From the NCBI RefSeq assembly GCF_002483305.1, contig NZ_DLHQ01000016.1:1-64000 (forward strand): a stretch of 64,000 nucleotides of DNA, given 5' to 3'. This document shows, piece by piece, positions 7,638-16,389 of this stretch. Source of the DNA: Brevundimonas sp. UBA7664 (GTDB lineage: Bacteria; Pseudomonadota; Alphaproteobacteria; Caulobacterales; Caulobacteraceae). Both the position numbers and the translations under genes were made by a program. Position 1 is the first letter of the stretch, and each line of letters starts with the position of its first letter. A model generated the notes under the pieces. The model was not told the origin of the DNA. It searched no databases and was given only the letters and a program-made list of their open reading frames with translations.

Positions 7638-9485
7638 CTACGGCGCCGTCCTTGCCGGCAGTCCTTGCGCCGCCCGGATCATCTGCACGAACTCCGCCCG
7701 CTCCCCGTACGGATCATCCCCCCGCGCGCCCTGCGCCTGTTCCAGCACCGCGTCCCAGTCGAAGCCGTCGCCCAGCCAGGGGTCGCCGCGCAGCCGCTGG
7801 CCGAAGGCGGCCACGGCGATGGCCCAGCGCGTGCTCTCCGGCGGCTGCGCCCTCGCGGCGCTCAGGTTGGGCGCGTTCGCCAGCACCCGCTGCATCAGCT
7901 GTGAGTCGCGCTCGCCCGGCAGCTTGAACCGGACCTGCACGAAGCCGACCTCGCCGTCCGGATCGCCGCCGCCGACGCCGAGGCTGTTGCGGTTCTCGGG
8001 GTAGCGCCGCTCGCCCATCTGGCTGGGTCCGCCCACGGGGGTGATCTCGTACAGGGCTGTCACCGAGGCGCCCGAACCGACCTCGCCGGCGTCGACGCGG
8101 TCGTTGTTGAACTCGGCCTCGTTCAACAGCCGGGTCTCATAGCCGATCAGCCGGTACTCGCTGACCCGCGCCGGGTTGAACTCGACCTGGATCTTGACGT
8201 CGTCGGCGATGGGGAAGGCGCCCCGGTCGAAGGCCGGCCCGAACAGCCGCCGCGCCTCGTTCAGGTCGTCGACATAGGCCGCCGTGCCGTTGCCGGCCTG
8301 GGCGATCGTCTGCATCCGCGCGTCCTGGTAGTTGCCGCGCCCGAAGCCATAGACCGACAGATAGATGCCGGTTTCGCGCTTGGCCTCGACATAGTCTTCC
8401 AGCCGCATGTTGTCGGTGACGCCGACGTTGAAGTCGCCGTCGGTGAACATCAGGATGCGGTTGACCCGGTCGCGTGCGAAGTTCGCCTGGGCCTGGTCAT
8501 AGGCGTTGGTCATGCCGGTCGCGCCGGCCGTGCCGCCCGAGGCGTAGAGGCTGGCCACGGCGCAGCGCAGCTTCAGCTTCTGGTCGCCCGGCGTCGGGGC
8601 CAGACGGGTGCCCGCCCCCTCGGCGTAGAAGGTCACCGCCGCCGTGTCCTGCGGCCGCAGCCGGTCGATGATCAGGTTCATCGCCTTCTGCGCCAGGACC
8701 AGCTTGTCGGGACTGCCCATCGAACCCGAGACGTCGACCAGGAAGGTCAGGTTCAGCGGCCGCCGCTCGCTCTCGGGCAGCTCATAGCCCTGCAGGGCGA
8801 CGTGGACGATCTGGCGCCCCGGCCCCCACGGCGAGGCCGTGACCGCCGTGGTGATGGCGAACGGCTGCGTCGCCGAGGTCGGCCGCTCATAGCCGTAATC
8901 AAAGTAGTTGATCAGCTCCTCGACCCGCACCGCGTCGGCCGGCGGGGCGCGGCCTTCGTCGATGAAACGCCGGACGTTGGAATAGCTGGCCGTGTCGACG
9001 TCGATCGAGAAGGTCGAGACCGGTTCATCGGCGACGCGACGCACCGGGTTGGGCGTGGCGTCGGGATAGCGTTCGGTGTCGGCCGGCCGTGGCGGGGTGA
9101 TGACGCCCGGCGGCGGCGGGGTTGGCGCACGCGACCCGGAAACCCCGACTTCGTTCATCGTGATGTAGCCGGCGGGCGGAGGCGGAGGAGCAGAAGGCGG
9201 CGGCGGCGGAGGAGGAGGTGGTGGCGGTGGTGGCGGGGCCATAGGCGGCGGCGCCATCGCCAGGGCCCGGCCCGTCGCGACGCTGCCCACAGTGTCGGCG
9301 TTGCGCTCTTCCGGCAGCGTAAAGCCGAACACCCGGCAGGCGGCGGCCGAGACTACCCCGTCCGAAGGCTTGTCGGGATCGATCGCCCGGCCCTCCTGGG
9401 CCATCACCGGCAGGGGCGCCATCGGCGCAGCCAAGGCCAGGCTGACCAGCCCGACGAGGGTTTGTTTCAACGGACGCTTCGACAT
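7638..9485 (-). CDS. secreted von Willebrand factor A-domain protein (YfbK-like)
   Basis: 615 residues. The signal peptide spans about 1-29, ending PVMAQ. A long proline-rich linker (residues about 75-115) precedes YITMNEVGVSGSRAP. The N-terminal YfbK-type region contains TFSIDVDTASYSNVRRFI, and the VWA domain carries the MIDAS motif DVSGSMG, the loop Thr in ATGMTNAY and FTDGDFNVG. A C-terminal DUF3520-like region follows (FDRGAFPIADDVKIQVEFNP, ALYEITPVG). YfbK-like proteins bind metal through the MIDAS and act in the envelope, with unclear function. The ATG at 9485 is preceded by AGGGGAGA; frame upstream of it is spurious. The gene is divergent from the antiporter gene across about 160 bp that must hold both promoters. 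The VSGSR segment resembles TonB-dependent receptor starts (see findings). Confidence 0.9.
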   Translation of the reverse strand: MSKRPLKQTLVGLVSLALAAPMAPLPVMAQEGRAIDPDKPSDGVVSAAACRVFGFTLPEERNADTVGSVATGRALAMAPPPMAPPPPPPPPPPPPPPSAPPPPPAGYITMNEVGVSGSRAPTPPPPGVITPPRPADTERYPDATPNPVRRVADEPVSTFSIDVDTASYSNVRRFIDEGRAPPADAVRVEELINYFDYGYERPTSATQPFAITTAVTASPWGPGRQIVHVALQGYELPESERRPLNLTFLVDVSGSMGSPDKLVLAQKAMNLIIDRLRPQDTAAVTFYAEGAGTRLAPTPGDQKLKLRCAVASLYASGGTAGATGMTNAYDQAQANFARDRVNRILMFTDGDFNVGVTDNMRLEDYVEAKRETGIYLSVYGFGRGNYQDARMQTIAQAGNGTAAYVDDLNEARRLFGPAFDRGAFPIADDVKIQVEFNPARVSEYRLIGYETRLLNEAEFNNDRVDAGEVGSGASVTALYEITPVGGPSQMGERRYPENRNSLGVGGGDPDGEVGFVQVRFKLPGERDSQLMQRVLANAPNLSAARAQPPESTRWAIAVAAFGQRLRGDPWLGDGFDWDAVLEQAQGARGDDPYGERAEFVQMIRAAQGLPARTAP

Positions 9486-9645
9486 CGCGCATCTCCCCTT
9501 GGTTGTGTGATCACCATGAGGCATCCCCGCCTCGGGCGAAACTGTGGCGCGCGGTTCTGACGAAGCCTGACGGTGGATACGGCTCGCGGGGTGGCGCATC
9601 GCCGCATCTCCCCCCACTATCCTGCGACGCCGCAGGGGACGCGAG

Positions 9646-11502
9646 ATGCACGAGACGACCAGTATGGGCCTGGGCCACGCGGTGGCGCTGCTGGCGGCCA
9701 TGGTCGTCGCCGCCACCCTGTTCCGCCGCTTCGGACTCGGCGCCGTGCTCGGCTATCTGGCCGCCGGCCTGCTGATCGGACCGTCCGCGCTGGGCGTGGT
9801 GCGCGACCCCCAGTCCGTGCTGCACGTCGCCGAGTTCGGCGTCGTCATGTTCCTGTTCATCATCGGCCTGGAGATGCGACCCGCCCGCCTCTGGAGCCTG
9901 CGCAAGGAGATCTTCGGCCTCGGCGCCGTGCAGGTGCTGGCCTGCGCCCTGTTGCTGACCGGCCTCGCCCTGCTCGCCGGTCTCGCCTGGTACGCCGCCC
10001 TGATCGCCGGTTTCGGCTTCGCCCTGTCGTCCACGGCCATCGTCATGCAGCTGCTGCAGGAGCGCAACGAGAACGCCGAGCCGGGCGGCCAGCGGGTGGT
10101 CTCCATCCTGCTGTTCGAGGACCTCGCCATCGTGCCGCTGCTGGCGCTGGTGGCGGTGCTGGCCGGCGCCTACGGGTCGTCGGTCGAGACCGGCTATCCG
10201 ATCTGGATGACCATCGGTCTGGCCATCGCGGCCGTGGCCCTGGTCTATGTCGCCGGTCGCTGGATCGTGAACCCCTTCTTCCGCCTGCTGGCCCGCTACG
10301 GGGGCCGCGAGGTGATGACCATGGGCGCCCTGCTGGTCGTCCTGGGTGCGGCCTGGGCCATGAACCTCGGCGGGCTGTCGATGGCCATGGGCGCCTTCCT
10401 CGCCGGCGTCCTGCTGTCGGAATCGACCTTCCGCCACCAGCTCGAGGCCGACGTCGAACCCTTCCGCGGTCTGCTGCTGGGCCTGTTCTTCCTCAGTGTC
10501 GGCATGTCGCTCGACCTGCGCGTGGTCATCGCCGACTGGGCCTGGGTGCTGGGCGGGCTGGCCGCCTTCATGTCGGCCAAGATGATCGCCGTCTACGCCG
10601 TCGCCCGTATCCGCCAGAAGCACGGCGAGGGCCTGCTGCGCGCGGCCCTGATGGGCGAGGGCGGCGAGTTCGCCTTCGTCCTCTATTCCACCGCCTTCGC
10701 CGCCGGCCTGTTCGACGCCCGCACCGCCGCCATCCTCTCGGCCGTCGTCATCCTGTCCATGGCCCTGACCCCGCTCAGGGTCATGCTGGCCGACCGGCTG
10801 CGTCCGAACGAGGCCCTCTCGCCGGACGATGCCGAAGGCGTGGACCGCGCCGACAACCTGCGCGAACGGGTGCTGATCATCGGCTTTGGCCGCTTCGCCC
10901 AGGTCGTGTCCCAGCCGCTGCTGGCCCGCGATGTCGACGTCTCCATCATCGACATGGATGTCGAGATGATCCAGGCCGCCGGCAATTTCGGGTTCAAGGT
11001 CTTCTATGGCGACGGCTCGCGGCTCGACGTCCTGCGCGCCTCCGGAGCGGAGAAGGCCGAGACCGTCCTGGTCTGCGTCGACAAGCCCGAGGTCGCCGAC
11101 CGCATCGTCGAACTGGTCAAGGCGGAGTTTCCCCTGACCAAGCTGTTCGTCCGCGCCTTCGACCGCGGTCATTCCATTCGTCTGGTCGAGGCCGGGGTGG
11201 AATACCAGCTGCGCGAGACCTTCGAGAGCGCCCTGGTCTTCGGCCACCAGGTGCTGATCGACCTCGGCTTCTCCGATGAGGAGGCGCGCGAGACCATCGA
11301 GGACGTCCGCCGTCGCGACGAGGAGCGCTTCACCCTGCAGCTCTCCGGCGGGCTCCAGGCCGGGCGCTCCCTGATGCGCGGCAACATCGCCACGCCCCAG
11401 CCCGCCCCCTATGTCAAACCCCGCCGCGAGGGCCGGGCCCTCAACGAGGAGGCCGCCGAGGTGCTGGAGGACGAGGACGAGCGCGAAAAGGCCGGGGCCT
11501 GA
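9646..11502 (+). CDS. CPA2-family cation:proton antiporter with RCK/TrkA-N domain (KefB-like)
   Basis: 618 residues. Residues 1-390 hold about 12 membrane helices typical of Na+/H+ exchanger-fold CPA2 proteins, with GYLAAGLLIGPSALG, GFGFALSSTAIVMQLL and GEGGEFAFVLYSTAF. A cytosolic Rossmann RCK_N domain follows at about 405-525 (VLIIGFGRFAQVVSQPLL, SIIDMDVEMIQAAG, VFYGDGSRLDVLRASGA). The C terminus is acidic and helical. Kef-type systems exchange K+ for H+ and are gated by nucleotide or glutathione adducts at the RCK domain; the exact ion cannot be read from sequence. The ATG at 9646 is used although GTG/TTG codons occur upstream, because the hydrophobic domain begins right after it. dusA follows at a 41-bp gap. 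Confidence 0.92.
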   Translation: MHETTSMGLGHAVALLAAMVVAATLFRRFGLGAVLGYLAAGLLIGPSALGVVRDPQSVLHVAEFGVVMFLFIIGLEMRPARLWSLRKEIFGLGAVQVLACALLLTGLALLAGLAWYAALIAGFGFALSSTAIVMQLLQERNENAEPGGQRVVSILLFEDLAIVPLLALVAVLAGAYGSSVETGYPIWMTIGLAIAAVALVYVAGRWIVNPFFRLLARYGGREVMTMGALLVVLGAAWAMNLGGLSMAMGAFLAGVLLSESTFRHQLEADVEPFRGLLLGLFFLSVGMSLDLRVVIADWAWVLGGLAAFMSAKMIAVYAVARIRQKHGEGLLRAALMGEGGEFAFVLYSTAFAAGLFDARTAAILSAVVILSMALTPLRVMLADRLRPNEALSPDDAEGVDRADNLRERVLIIGFGRFAQVVSQPLLARDVDVSIIDMDVEMIQAAGNFGFKVFYGDGSRLDVLRASGAEKAETVLVCVDKPEVADRIVELVKAEFPLTKLFVRAFDRGHSIRLVEAGVEYQLRETFESALVFGHQVLIDLGFSDEEARETIEDVRRRDEERFTLQLSGGLQAGRSLMRGNIATPQPAPYVKPRREGRALNEEAAEVLEDEDEREKAGA

Positions 11503-11543
11503 CAGTCGCCTCCGCCCCCGCTTTGGTGTAGAGCCCGCGCCCG

Positions 11544-12557
11544 ATGAACCGCCGCCTCTCGATCGCGCCCATGATGGACTGGACCGACCGGCACTGCCGG
11601 GCGTTCCACCGCGCCCTGACGACCGAGGCCCTGCTCTACACCGAGATGGTCACCGCCCCGGCGGTGCTGCACGGCGACCAGCAGCGGCTGCTGGGCTTCG
11701 ACGCCGTCGAACATCCGGTCGCCCTGCAACTGGGCGGCTCGGACCCGGCCCAGCTGGCCGAGGCCGCGCGGATCGGCGCGGCCTTCGGCTATGACGAGAT
11801 CAATCTGAACGTCGGCTGCCCCTCTGACCGGGTCCAGTCGGGCCGCTTCGGCGCCTGTCTGATGCGCGAGCCGCAGCTGGTCGCCGACTGCATGGCCGCG
11901 ATCAAGGACGCAGTCTCCGTCCCCGCCACCGTCAAATGCCGCATCGGCGTCGACGACCAGGACCCGCAGGTCTCGCTGTTCGCCACCGTCGACGCCTGCG
12001 CCGCCGTCGGCATCGAGATCTTCGTCGTCCACGCCCGCATGGCCTGGCTGAAGGGGCTGTCGCCCAAGGAAAACCGGGACGTGCCGCCGCTCGACTATGC
12101 GCTGGTCCGTCGGCTCAAGCGCGAGCGGCCCCATCTGTCGATCTCGATCAACGGCGGCATCGCCTCGCTGGACGAGGCCGAGGCGCACCTCGATGACAGC
12201 GATGGCGTCCAGCTGGACGGCGTCATGCTGGGCCGCGCCGCCTATCATGAGCCGGCCATCCTCGGTCAGGCCGACCGCCGCCTCTATGGGGCCGCGACGC
12301 CGGACGTCGACGCCTTCGCCGCCATCGACCGCTACCGCCCCTATCTGGCGGCGCGGCTGGAGGAGGGCGTGCTTCTGCCGGCCATGACGCGGCACATGCT
12401 GGGCCTGATGCACGGCCGCCCGGGCGCGCGCGCCTTCCGCCGCATCCTCACGGTCGAGTCCATCGCGGCCGGGGCGGGGCTTGAGGTCGTCGACCGCGCC
12501 GTGGACGCCGTGCGCGAGGCCGAGGCGCGGCTGGAGCTCCGGGGCGAGGCGGCCTGA
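11544..12557 (+). CDS. dusA: tRNA-dihydrouridine(20/20a) synthase DusA
   Basis: 337 residues of an FMN-dependent TIM barrel. It opens with SIAPMMDWTDRHCRAFHR and has the substrate-binding segment INLNVGCPSDRVQSGRFGA, in which Cys92 is the catalytic acid that protonates the uracil base. Further motifs are VKCRIGVDD, FVVHARMAWLKGLSPKENR (A-subfamily specific), SINGGI and VMLGRAAY (FMN phosphate binding). DusA reduces U20/U20a in the tRNA D-loop. The extended HARMAWLKGLSPKENRD block separates DusA from DusB and DusC. Spacing suggests possible co-transcription with the antiporter, without functional link. Confidence 0.95.
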   Translation: MNRRLSIAPMMDWTDRHCRAFHRALTTEALLYTEMVTAPAVLHGDQQRLLGFDAVEHPVALQLGGSDPAQLAEAARIGAAFGYDEINLNVGCPSDRVQSGRFGACLMREPQLVADCMAAIKDAVSVPATVKCRIGVDDQDPQVSLFATVDACAAVGIEIFVVHARMAWLKGLSPKENRDVPPLDYALVRRLKRERPHLSISINGGIASLDEAEAHLDDSDGVQLDGVMLGRAAYHEPAILGQADRRLYGAATPDVDAFAAIDRYRPYLAARLEEGVLLPAMTRHMLGLMHGRPGARAFRRILTVESIAAGAGLEVVDRAVDAVREAEARLELRGEAA

Positions 12558-12676
12558 ACCCCCGGCGCCGGGCCTGTGATTCAGCGGACACACACCTCCG
12601 ACAACCCACAGCCGGCTCGCCCGGCAGGGGAACGCCACGGCGCCGCTTCGCATTGGGTGGGCCAGGAGACCCCGCC

Positions 12677-12988
12677 ATGCGCAAGACCCGACCCGCCAAG
12701 CCCGATCTCCACCTCGTCTCCGCCGAGGCCGAGATCTACGACCTGATGCGCCCGCCCGTGACCACGGCGGACCGGGTCAAACGGTTGCAGATGGAAGCGC
12801 GCGCCCTCGCCGTCGAACAGGTCGAGGCGCTGGAAAAGCTGCTGCTTGAGGCCGCCGCCATGGCGCAGGAAATCGCCGACGGGGGCGACGCCTATCCGGT
12901 CGGGGCCCGCGAACTGGCCGGACGTCTGGCGTCCGATCTTCCCGCCAAGGCGCAGACCCTCAAGGCCGTGGTCAGCCGGACGCTCTAG
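12677..12988 (+). CDS. hypothetical helical protein, 103 residues
   Basis: Unrecognised. It starts MRKTRPAKPDLHLVS and continues as an almost wholly helical, charged protein (IYDLMRPPVTTADRVKRLQM, VEQVEALEKLLLEAAAMAQE), with no signal peptide or membrane helix. It resembles the small coiled-coil cytoplasmic proteins common in Caulobacterales. ATG 12677 is preceded by AGGAGA at the right distance. Its TAG overlaps the TAG of the convergent DUF4126 gene in a shared CTAG at 12985-12988, which supports both ends. Confidence 0.7.
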   Translation: MRKTRPAKPDLHLVSAEAEIYDLMRPPVTTADRVKRLQMEARALAVEQVEALEKLLLEAAAMAQEIADGGDAYPVGARELAGRLASDLPAKAQTLKAVVSRTL

Positions 12989-13611
12989 ACCGTCCGCGGC
13001 TCGTTCCGGTCGCGGATGCGCCGCGCCAGCCGGAACACCACGATCGCGAGCAGGATCATGACGATCGGGATCAGGATCGGCGCCAGGAAGGCGACGATCA
13101 CGGTCAGGAAGGCCAGCACGTCCTCGACCAGCGAGACCAGCGGATTGCCCAGCCCGCCAGTGGTCGCCGTCGATCCGACCCTGACCCCCGTCTGCGCCGC
13201 ATTGAAGGCTAGCGCCGCCGGCGCGCCGACGATCAGGCCGGCGAGGGCCGCCGTCGACGGGTCGACGTTCCAGAACACGCTGCCCGCCGCCACCGCCCCC
13301 GCGATCGGCCGGGTCACATAGCCGATGGCGTTCAGCCCGTGATCGATGGCCGGCACCTTGTCGCCCGCGAACTCCGCCACCGTCGCCGTCGCCAGCGCCG
13401 CGATGGCCGGCCAGGACACCAGCCAGTCCATCTGGTCGATCAGGCGCACGCCGAACATCTCGAACTTCGCCGACAGCGCCAGCATCAGCAGGGGCAGGAA
13501 GGTGCGCAGGCCCGTGGCGGAGGCCAGCCCCAGCCCCAGCAGCGCCGGCAGCACCCAGGTCTGCATCGGCCCCGCGGCGGCGCTGAGGGAGGACAGGTCG
13601 AGGTCGGGCAT
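12985..13611 (-). CDS. DUF4126-family integral membrane protein
   Basis: 208 residues with about five hydrophobic segments: LPALLGLGLASATGLRTFLP (about 20-40), a segment near 65-85, ATRPIAGAVAAGSVFW (about 98-115), a re-entrant AGLIVGAPAALAFNAAQTG, and a long C-terminal helix (about 170-195) before a basic tail RLARRIRDRNEP. The 'GLRTFLPLLMLA' plus 'WPAIAALATATVAEFAGDK' layout is the DUF4126 signature. Biochemical function is unknown. It is monocistronic, convergent with the helical protein through a 4-bp overlap. Confidence 0.85.
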   Translation of the reverse strand: MPDLDLSSLSAAAGPMQTWVLPALLGLGLASATGLRTFLPLLMLALSAKFEMFGVRLIDQMDWLVSWPAIAALATATVAEFAGDKVPAIDHGLNAIGYVTRPIAGAVAAGSVFWNVDPSTAALAGLIVGAPAALAFNAAQTGVRVGSTATTGGLGNPLVSLVEDVLAFLTVIVAFLAPILIPIVMILLAIVVFRLARRIRDRNEPRTV

Positions 13612-13686
13612 GGGGTGGCTCCGGGTCGTCGAACACTACAATGCGCGCGAGGGCCTCTCCGCTCCATCGGGAATTGCGCGGGCGGC

Positions 13687-13974
13687 TCAGCTCCTGAGGT
13701 CGTCGAACTCGGGATGCCGTTTCAGCCAGGCGACGGCATAGCTGCACCGCGGCGCCAGTTTCAGCCCCTCGGCCCGCGCGTGTTCGGCCAGGGCCTGCAT
13801 GAACCGTCCCGCCGCGCCTGTGCCGCGCAGCGCCGGATCGGCCTCGACATGCAGGATCGCGCGCGTCGATCCCTGCACCGCATAGTCGGCGAAGACGGTG
13901 CGGATCTGGCCCTCCGGATCGGCGAACCCCTGTTCGAACCGTTGATCGGCGCGGACGTCGCGGAAATCGGTCAT
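13687..13974 (-). CDS. small GNAT-fold N-acetyltransferase (YjdJ/COG2388-like)
   Basis: 95 residues, a minimal GNAT core: ILHVEADPALRGTGAAGRFM is the acetyl-CoA pyrophosphate loop (R-G-T-G-A-A) followed by helix ALAEHARAEGLKLAPRCSYA and the C-terminal VAWLKRHPEFDDL. Size and the ending 'Y...YL..HPE' match the YjdJ/YidJ subfamily, whose substrates are unknown (human NATD1 is a relative). It is not fused to other domains. It may be the last gene of the folate-side operon, but there is a 113-bp gap from the DUF4870-like gene. Confidence 0.85.
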   Translation of the reverse strand: MTDFRDVRADQRFEQGFADPEGQIRTVFADYAVQGSTRAILHVEADPALRGTGAAGRFMQALAEHARAEGLKLAPRCSYAVAWLKRHPEFDDLRS

Positions 13975-14087
13975 GAGCGGCCTCGACTGTGTCTGGGAGC
14001 GGACATCCAGCCAACACGGACACGGCAGGGGCGTTCCCCGAAAACCCGTGAACCTCGGCTTCCGTCAGAAACCGTCGCGCCGGCGCC

Positions 14088-14507
14088 TCAGGGGGCGCGG
14101 TCGCCGAGCAGGTTGATCAGGCCGATGATGCTCTTGATCGTGAACCAGACCGTGAGGAACAGCAGCGCCAGCAGCAGGATGATCCCGAGCGGCACGAGGA
14201 AGACGCCCGCCGCCGGCACGGTGAAGACTCCGATCACACAGACGGCGACGCCGATCCACAGCAGGATGGTCCACCAGAACACCGACCAGAACAGGCCGAT
14301 CTGGGCGTCGATATGGGCCCGCGTCAGGCCGTCCGAGCCGCCGCGCCCGGCATAGGCGACGATCAGGCCGACGATGACCAGCAGGTTCGCGCTGGGCAGG
14401 GACAGGATGTACAGGCCCCAGGCGATCAGCGCTGCCGGCTTGCTCTCGGACTCATGGCCGGTCGCGAACCGCGGCTCCTCGCCCTTGGCCGGGGTCTGTT
14501 CAGTCAT
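14088..14507 (-). CDS. DUF4870-like small membrane protein
   Basis: 139 residues. A polar N terminus (MTEQTPAKGEEPRFATGHES) is followed by helices at about 26-48 (LIAWGLYILSLPSANLLVIV), 70-100 and 105-132. It matches the common DUF4870/Tic20-like arrangement in which 'H...Q..LFW..FWW' precedes the second helix (HIDAQIGLFWSVFWW). Function is unknown. It begins 12 bp after the preceding membrane-protein gene, so the two are co-transcribed. Confidence 0.75.
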   Translation of the reverse strand: MTEQTPAKGEEPRFATGHESESKPAALIAWGLYILSLPSANLLVIVGLIVAYAGRGGSDGLTRAHIDAQIGLFWSVFWWTILLWIGVAVCVIGVFTVPAAGVFLVPLGIILLLALLFLTVWFTIKSIIGLINLLGDRAP

Positions 14508-14519
14508 GGCGTCACTCCG

Positions 14520-15149
14520 TCAGATCCACCAGCCGCGCGGATCGGCGATCGCCCGGCCGGACTTCAGGGCCCAGACGCCCGAAGCGCCGCGGACCACCAA
14601 CCAGATGGCGAGGGCGAACAGGATCGGCACGCCGAGCGCAAAGGGCGCGGCCAGCAGGATCACCCCGGCCACCGCCGCCACCGCCGCGGCCCACAGGGTG
14701 CGCTGCTGATAGACGAAATGCGACGACGACAGCTCATCGTCGGGACCCGCCCGTCCGGTGACGGCGAACAGACCGATCGCCGCCGACACGCCCATGGTCG
14801 GCACGGCGAACAGGATCAGGGCATAGACGGCGTACAGCCCCATGCCGCCGCCCGGCAGGGGTGCGGATTCCTGACGCCGGCGGCCGCGCGTCGAAAACGC
14901 CCGCGAGGGCTGGAAAATGGATTCGGCCGCGGTCGGGACGGGTTCCGACTCAGGCTCGGGCAGCGGCGGTTCGTCCTCGATCGTATCGAACAGTTCCGGT
15001 TCCGGTTCCGGCTCGGGCTCAGGCTCCGGCACGCGGGCGCGGCCCTGCAGCGACGCCGGCGAGGCGAAGCCGATCAGGTCGTCGTCGTGGTCGTCCCCAA
15101 GGTCGTCCAATGGGTCTTTCCTGGGGGGGAGATCGCCGGGTTCGGCCAT
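14520..15149 (-). CDS. acidic-tailed membrane protein with Pro-Glu repeats
   Basis: 209 residues from ATG 15149, which has AAGGATA upstream. The first 95 residues are acidic and disordered, with a run of (PE)n repeats (VPEPEPEPEPEPELFD) and DD-rich stretches. The C-terminal half holds three hydrophobic segments (about 108-132, 152-172, 175-190) and the exposed motif ELSSSHFVYQQRTLW, similar in position to 'H...Q' in DUF4870 proteins. The next gene has the same general topology, so the two may be partners or distant paralogues. Function is unknown. Confidence 0.7.
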   Translation of the reverse strand: MAEPGDLPPRKDPLDDLGDDHDDDLIGFASPASLQGRARVPEPEPEPEPEPELFDTIEDEPPLPEPESEPVPTAAESIFQPSRAFSTRGRRRQESAPLPGGGMGLYAVYALILFAVPTMGVSAAIGLFAVTGRAGPDDELSSSHFVYQQRTLWAAAVAAVAGVILLAAPFALGVPILFALAIWLVVRGASGVWALKSGRAIADPRGWWI

Positions 15150-15219
15150 CGGATATCCTTCAGTCCGGTCCAAGTAATGACCGCGCCTTGCCGTCGGCGC
15201 AACCGCGCAGGGGCGCCGG

Positions 15220-15612
15220 TCAGCGCGCCAGCACCACCTCGCAGCCCGCGGCGGCGGCCCCGTCCAGCGCGCCGGGCTTTTCGATCCGCACCGTGCAGCG
15301 CCGCACCCGTCCGTCATCCAGGCAGGCCGAGGCCAGCCGTTCGGCGAAGGTCTCGACCAGTCCGACATGGCCCTCGGCCACGATAGCGTGCGCCGCCTGG
15401 GCGACGGTCTCGTAGTTGATGGTGTCGGCCAGCCGCTCGACCGCCGCGGGCGTCAGCTCCAGCGTCACATCGATGACCAGCGGCTGCAGCCGCCCCAGTT
15501 CATGGTCGTGCACGCCGATGCCCGCCTCGACCCGCAGGCCGCGCACGAACACGGTCAGGCCCTCGCGTCGGGGCGCCTCGGCGGCGGGAAAGGGCAGGGG
15601 AGAGACGGTCAA
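15220..15612 (-). CDS. folB: dihydroneopterin aldolase FolB
   Basis: 130 residues. The catalytic core has the FolB order: VFVRGLRVEAGIGVHDHELG (catalytic Glu/His region), PLVIDVTLEL, TINYETVAQAAHAIV (Tyr in NYE), HVGLVETFAERLA (substrate-binding Glu) and TVRIEKPGAL (Lys of the active site). It cleaves 7,8-dihydroneopterin to 6-hydroxymethyl-dihydropterin in folate synthesis, as an octamer in the cytosol. The start is a TTG at 15612, three bases after the stop of the SDR gene, with GGAG in the preceding gene as ribosome site. Adjacency to a FolM-like reductase is coherent with folate metabolism. Confidence 0.92.
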   Translation of the reverse strand: MTVSPLPFPAAEAPRREGLTVFVRGLRVEAGIGVHDHELGRLQPLVIDVTLELTPAAVERLADTINYETVAQAAHAIVAEGHVGLVETFAERLASACLDDGRVRRCTVRIEKPGALDGAAAAGCEVVLAR

Positions 15613-15615
15613 GGG

Positions 15616-16389
15616 TTACTCCAGGATGTCCGGGGTCTGCCAGGCCAGGTGCTGGCCCCCGTCGACGGCGATCATCTGGCCGGTCACCTGCCCGGCGTCC
15701 ACCAGCCATCGCACGGCGTCGGCGACGGCCTCTGGACTGCCCGCGCGTTGCAGCGGCGTGGCGCGGGCCTCGGCCTCGAACTCCCCCGCCGCCTGATGCA
15801 CCGACGGCAGGGTCGGTCCCGGCCCGACGCCATTGACGCGGATGCGCGGCGCCAGCGCCTGGGCCATGGTCCGGGTCGCGACCCACAGGGCCGATTTGGA
15901 CAGGCCGTAGGAGAAGAAGCGCGGATCGGGCTTCAGCACCCGCTGGTCGAGAATATTGACGATAGCCGAGCCGTCGGGCGCCTGGGCCGCGAACACCTGG
16001 GCCAGCAACACGGGCGCCCGCAGATTGACGTCCATATGCGCCGACCAGCTCTCGCCGGTGAGGCTCTCCAGCCGGTCGTCGGCGAACACCGAGGCGTTGT
16101 TGACCAGCACCGTCAGCGGGCCGAGCGCCTCGGCTGCACGACCGATCAGGGCGTGGGTGGCGACCACGTCGGCGAGATCGGCCGACAGGCAGACAGCGCG
16201 CCGGCCCATGGCCTTGATCTCGTCCGCGACGCGCGCGGCATCGTCCGCCGAATCGCGATGATGGATGGCCACGTCGAAGCCGGCGGCGGCCAGTTCAAGG
16301 CAGATCGCCCGGCCGATGCGCTTCGCCCCGCCGGTGACGAGGGCGGCGCCGCGCCCCCCTTCACGCCCAGGGGCGGAGACGTCAGTCAA
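15616..16389 (-). CDS. short-chain dehydrogenase, FolM/pteridine-reductase-like
   Basis: 257 residues. The cofactor motif is TGGAKRIGRAI, followed by LVNNASVF and the catalytic Tyr-Lys pair in SYGLSKSALW, with VNGVGPGPTLPSVHQ and the C-terminal IAVDGGQHLAW. TGGAKRIGR with 'HHRDS' (NADPH-selecting Arg) is the FolM/PTR1 signature; such enzymes reduce dihydromonapterin or dihydrofolate and can supply tetrahydrofolate where a classical FolA is absent. Coupling to folB, 3 bp downstream, supports this. The start is TTG 16389, overlapping the stop of a 26-residue peptide gene, so translation is probably coupled. Confidence 0.85.
   Translation of the reverse strand: MTDVSAPGREGGRGAALVTGGAKRIGRAICLELAAAGFDVAIHHRDSADDAARVADEIKAMGRRAVCLSADLADVVATHALIGRAAEALGPLTVLVNNASVFADDRLESLTGESWSAHMDVNLRAPVLLAQVFAAQAPDGSAIVNILDQRVLKPDPRFFSYGLSKSALWVATRTMAQALAPRIRVNGVGPGPTLPSVHQAAGEFEAEARATPLQRAGSPEAVADAVRWLVDAGQVTGQMIAVDGGQHLAWQTPDILE

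Noticed and set aside
9511..11247. 578-codon minus-strand frame
   Set aside because: Antisense to the CPA2 antiporter, with Gln/Gly/Asp-rich low complexity.
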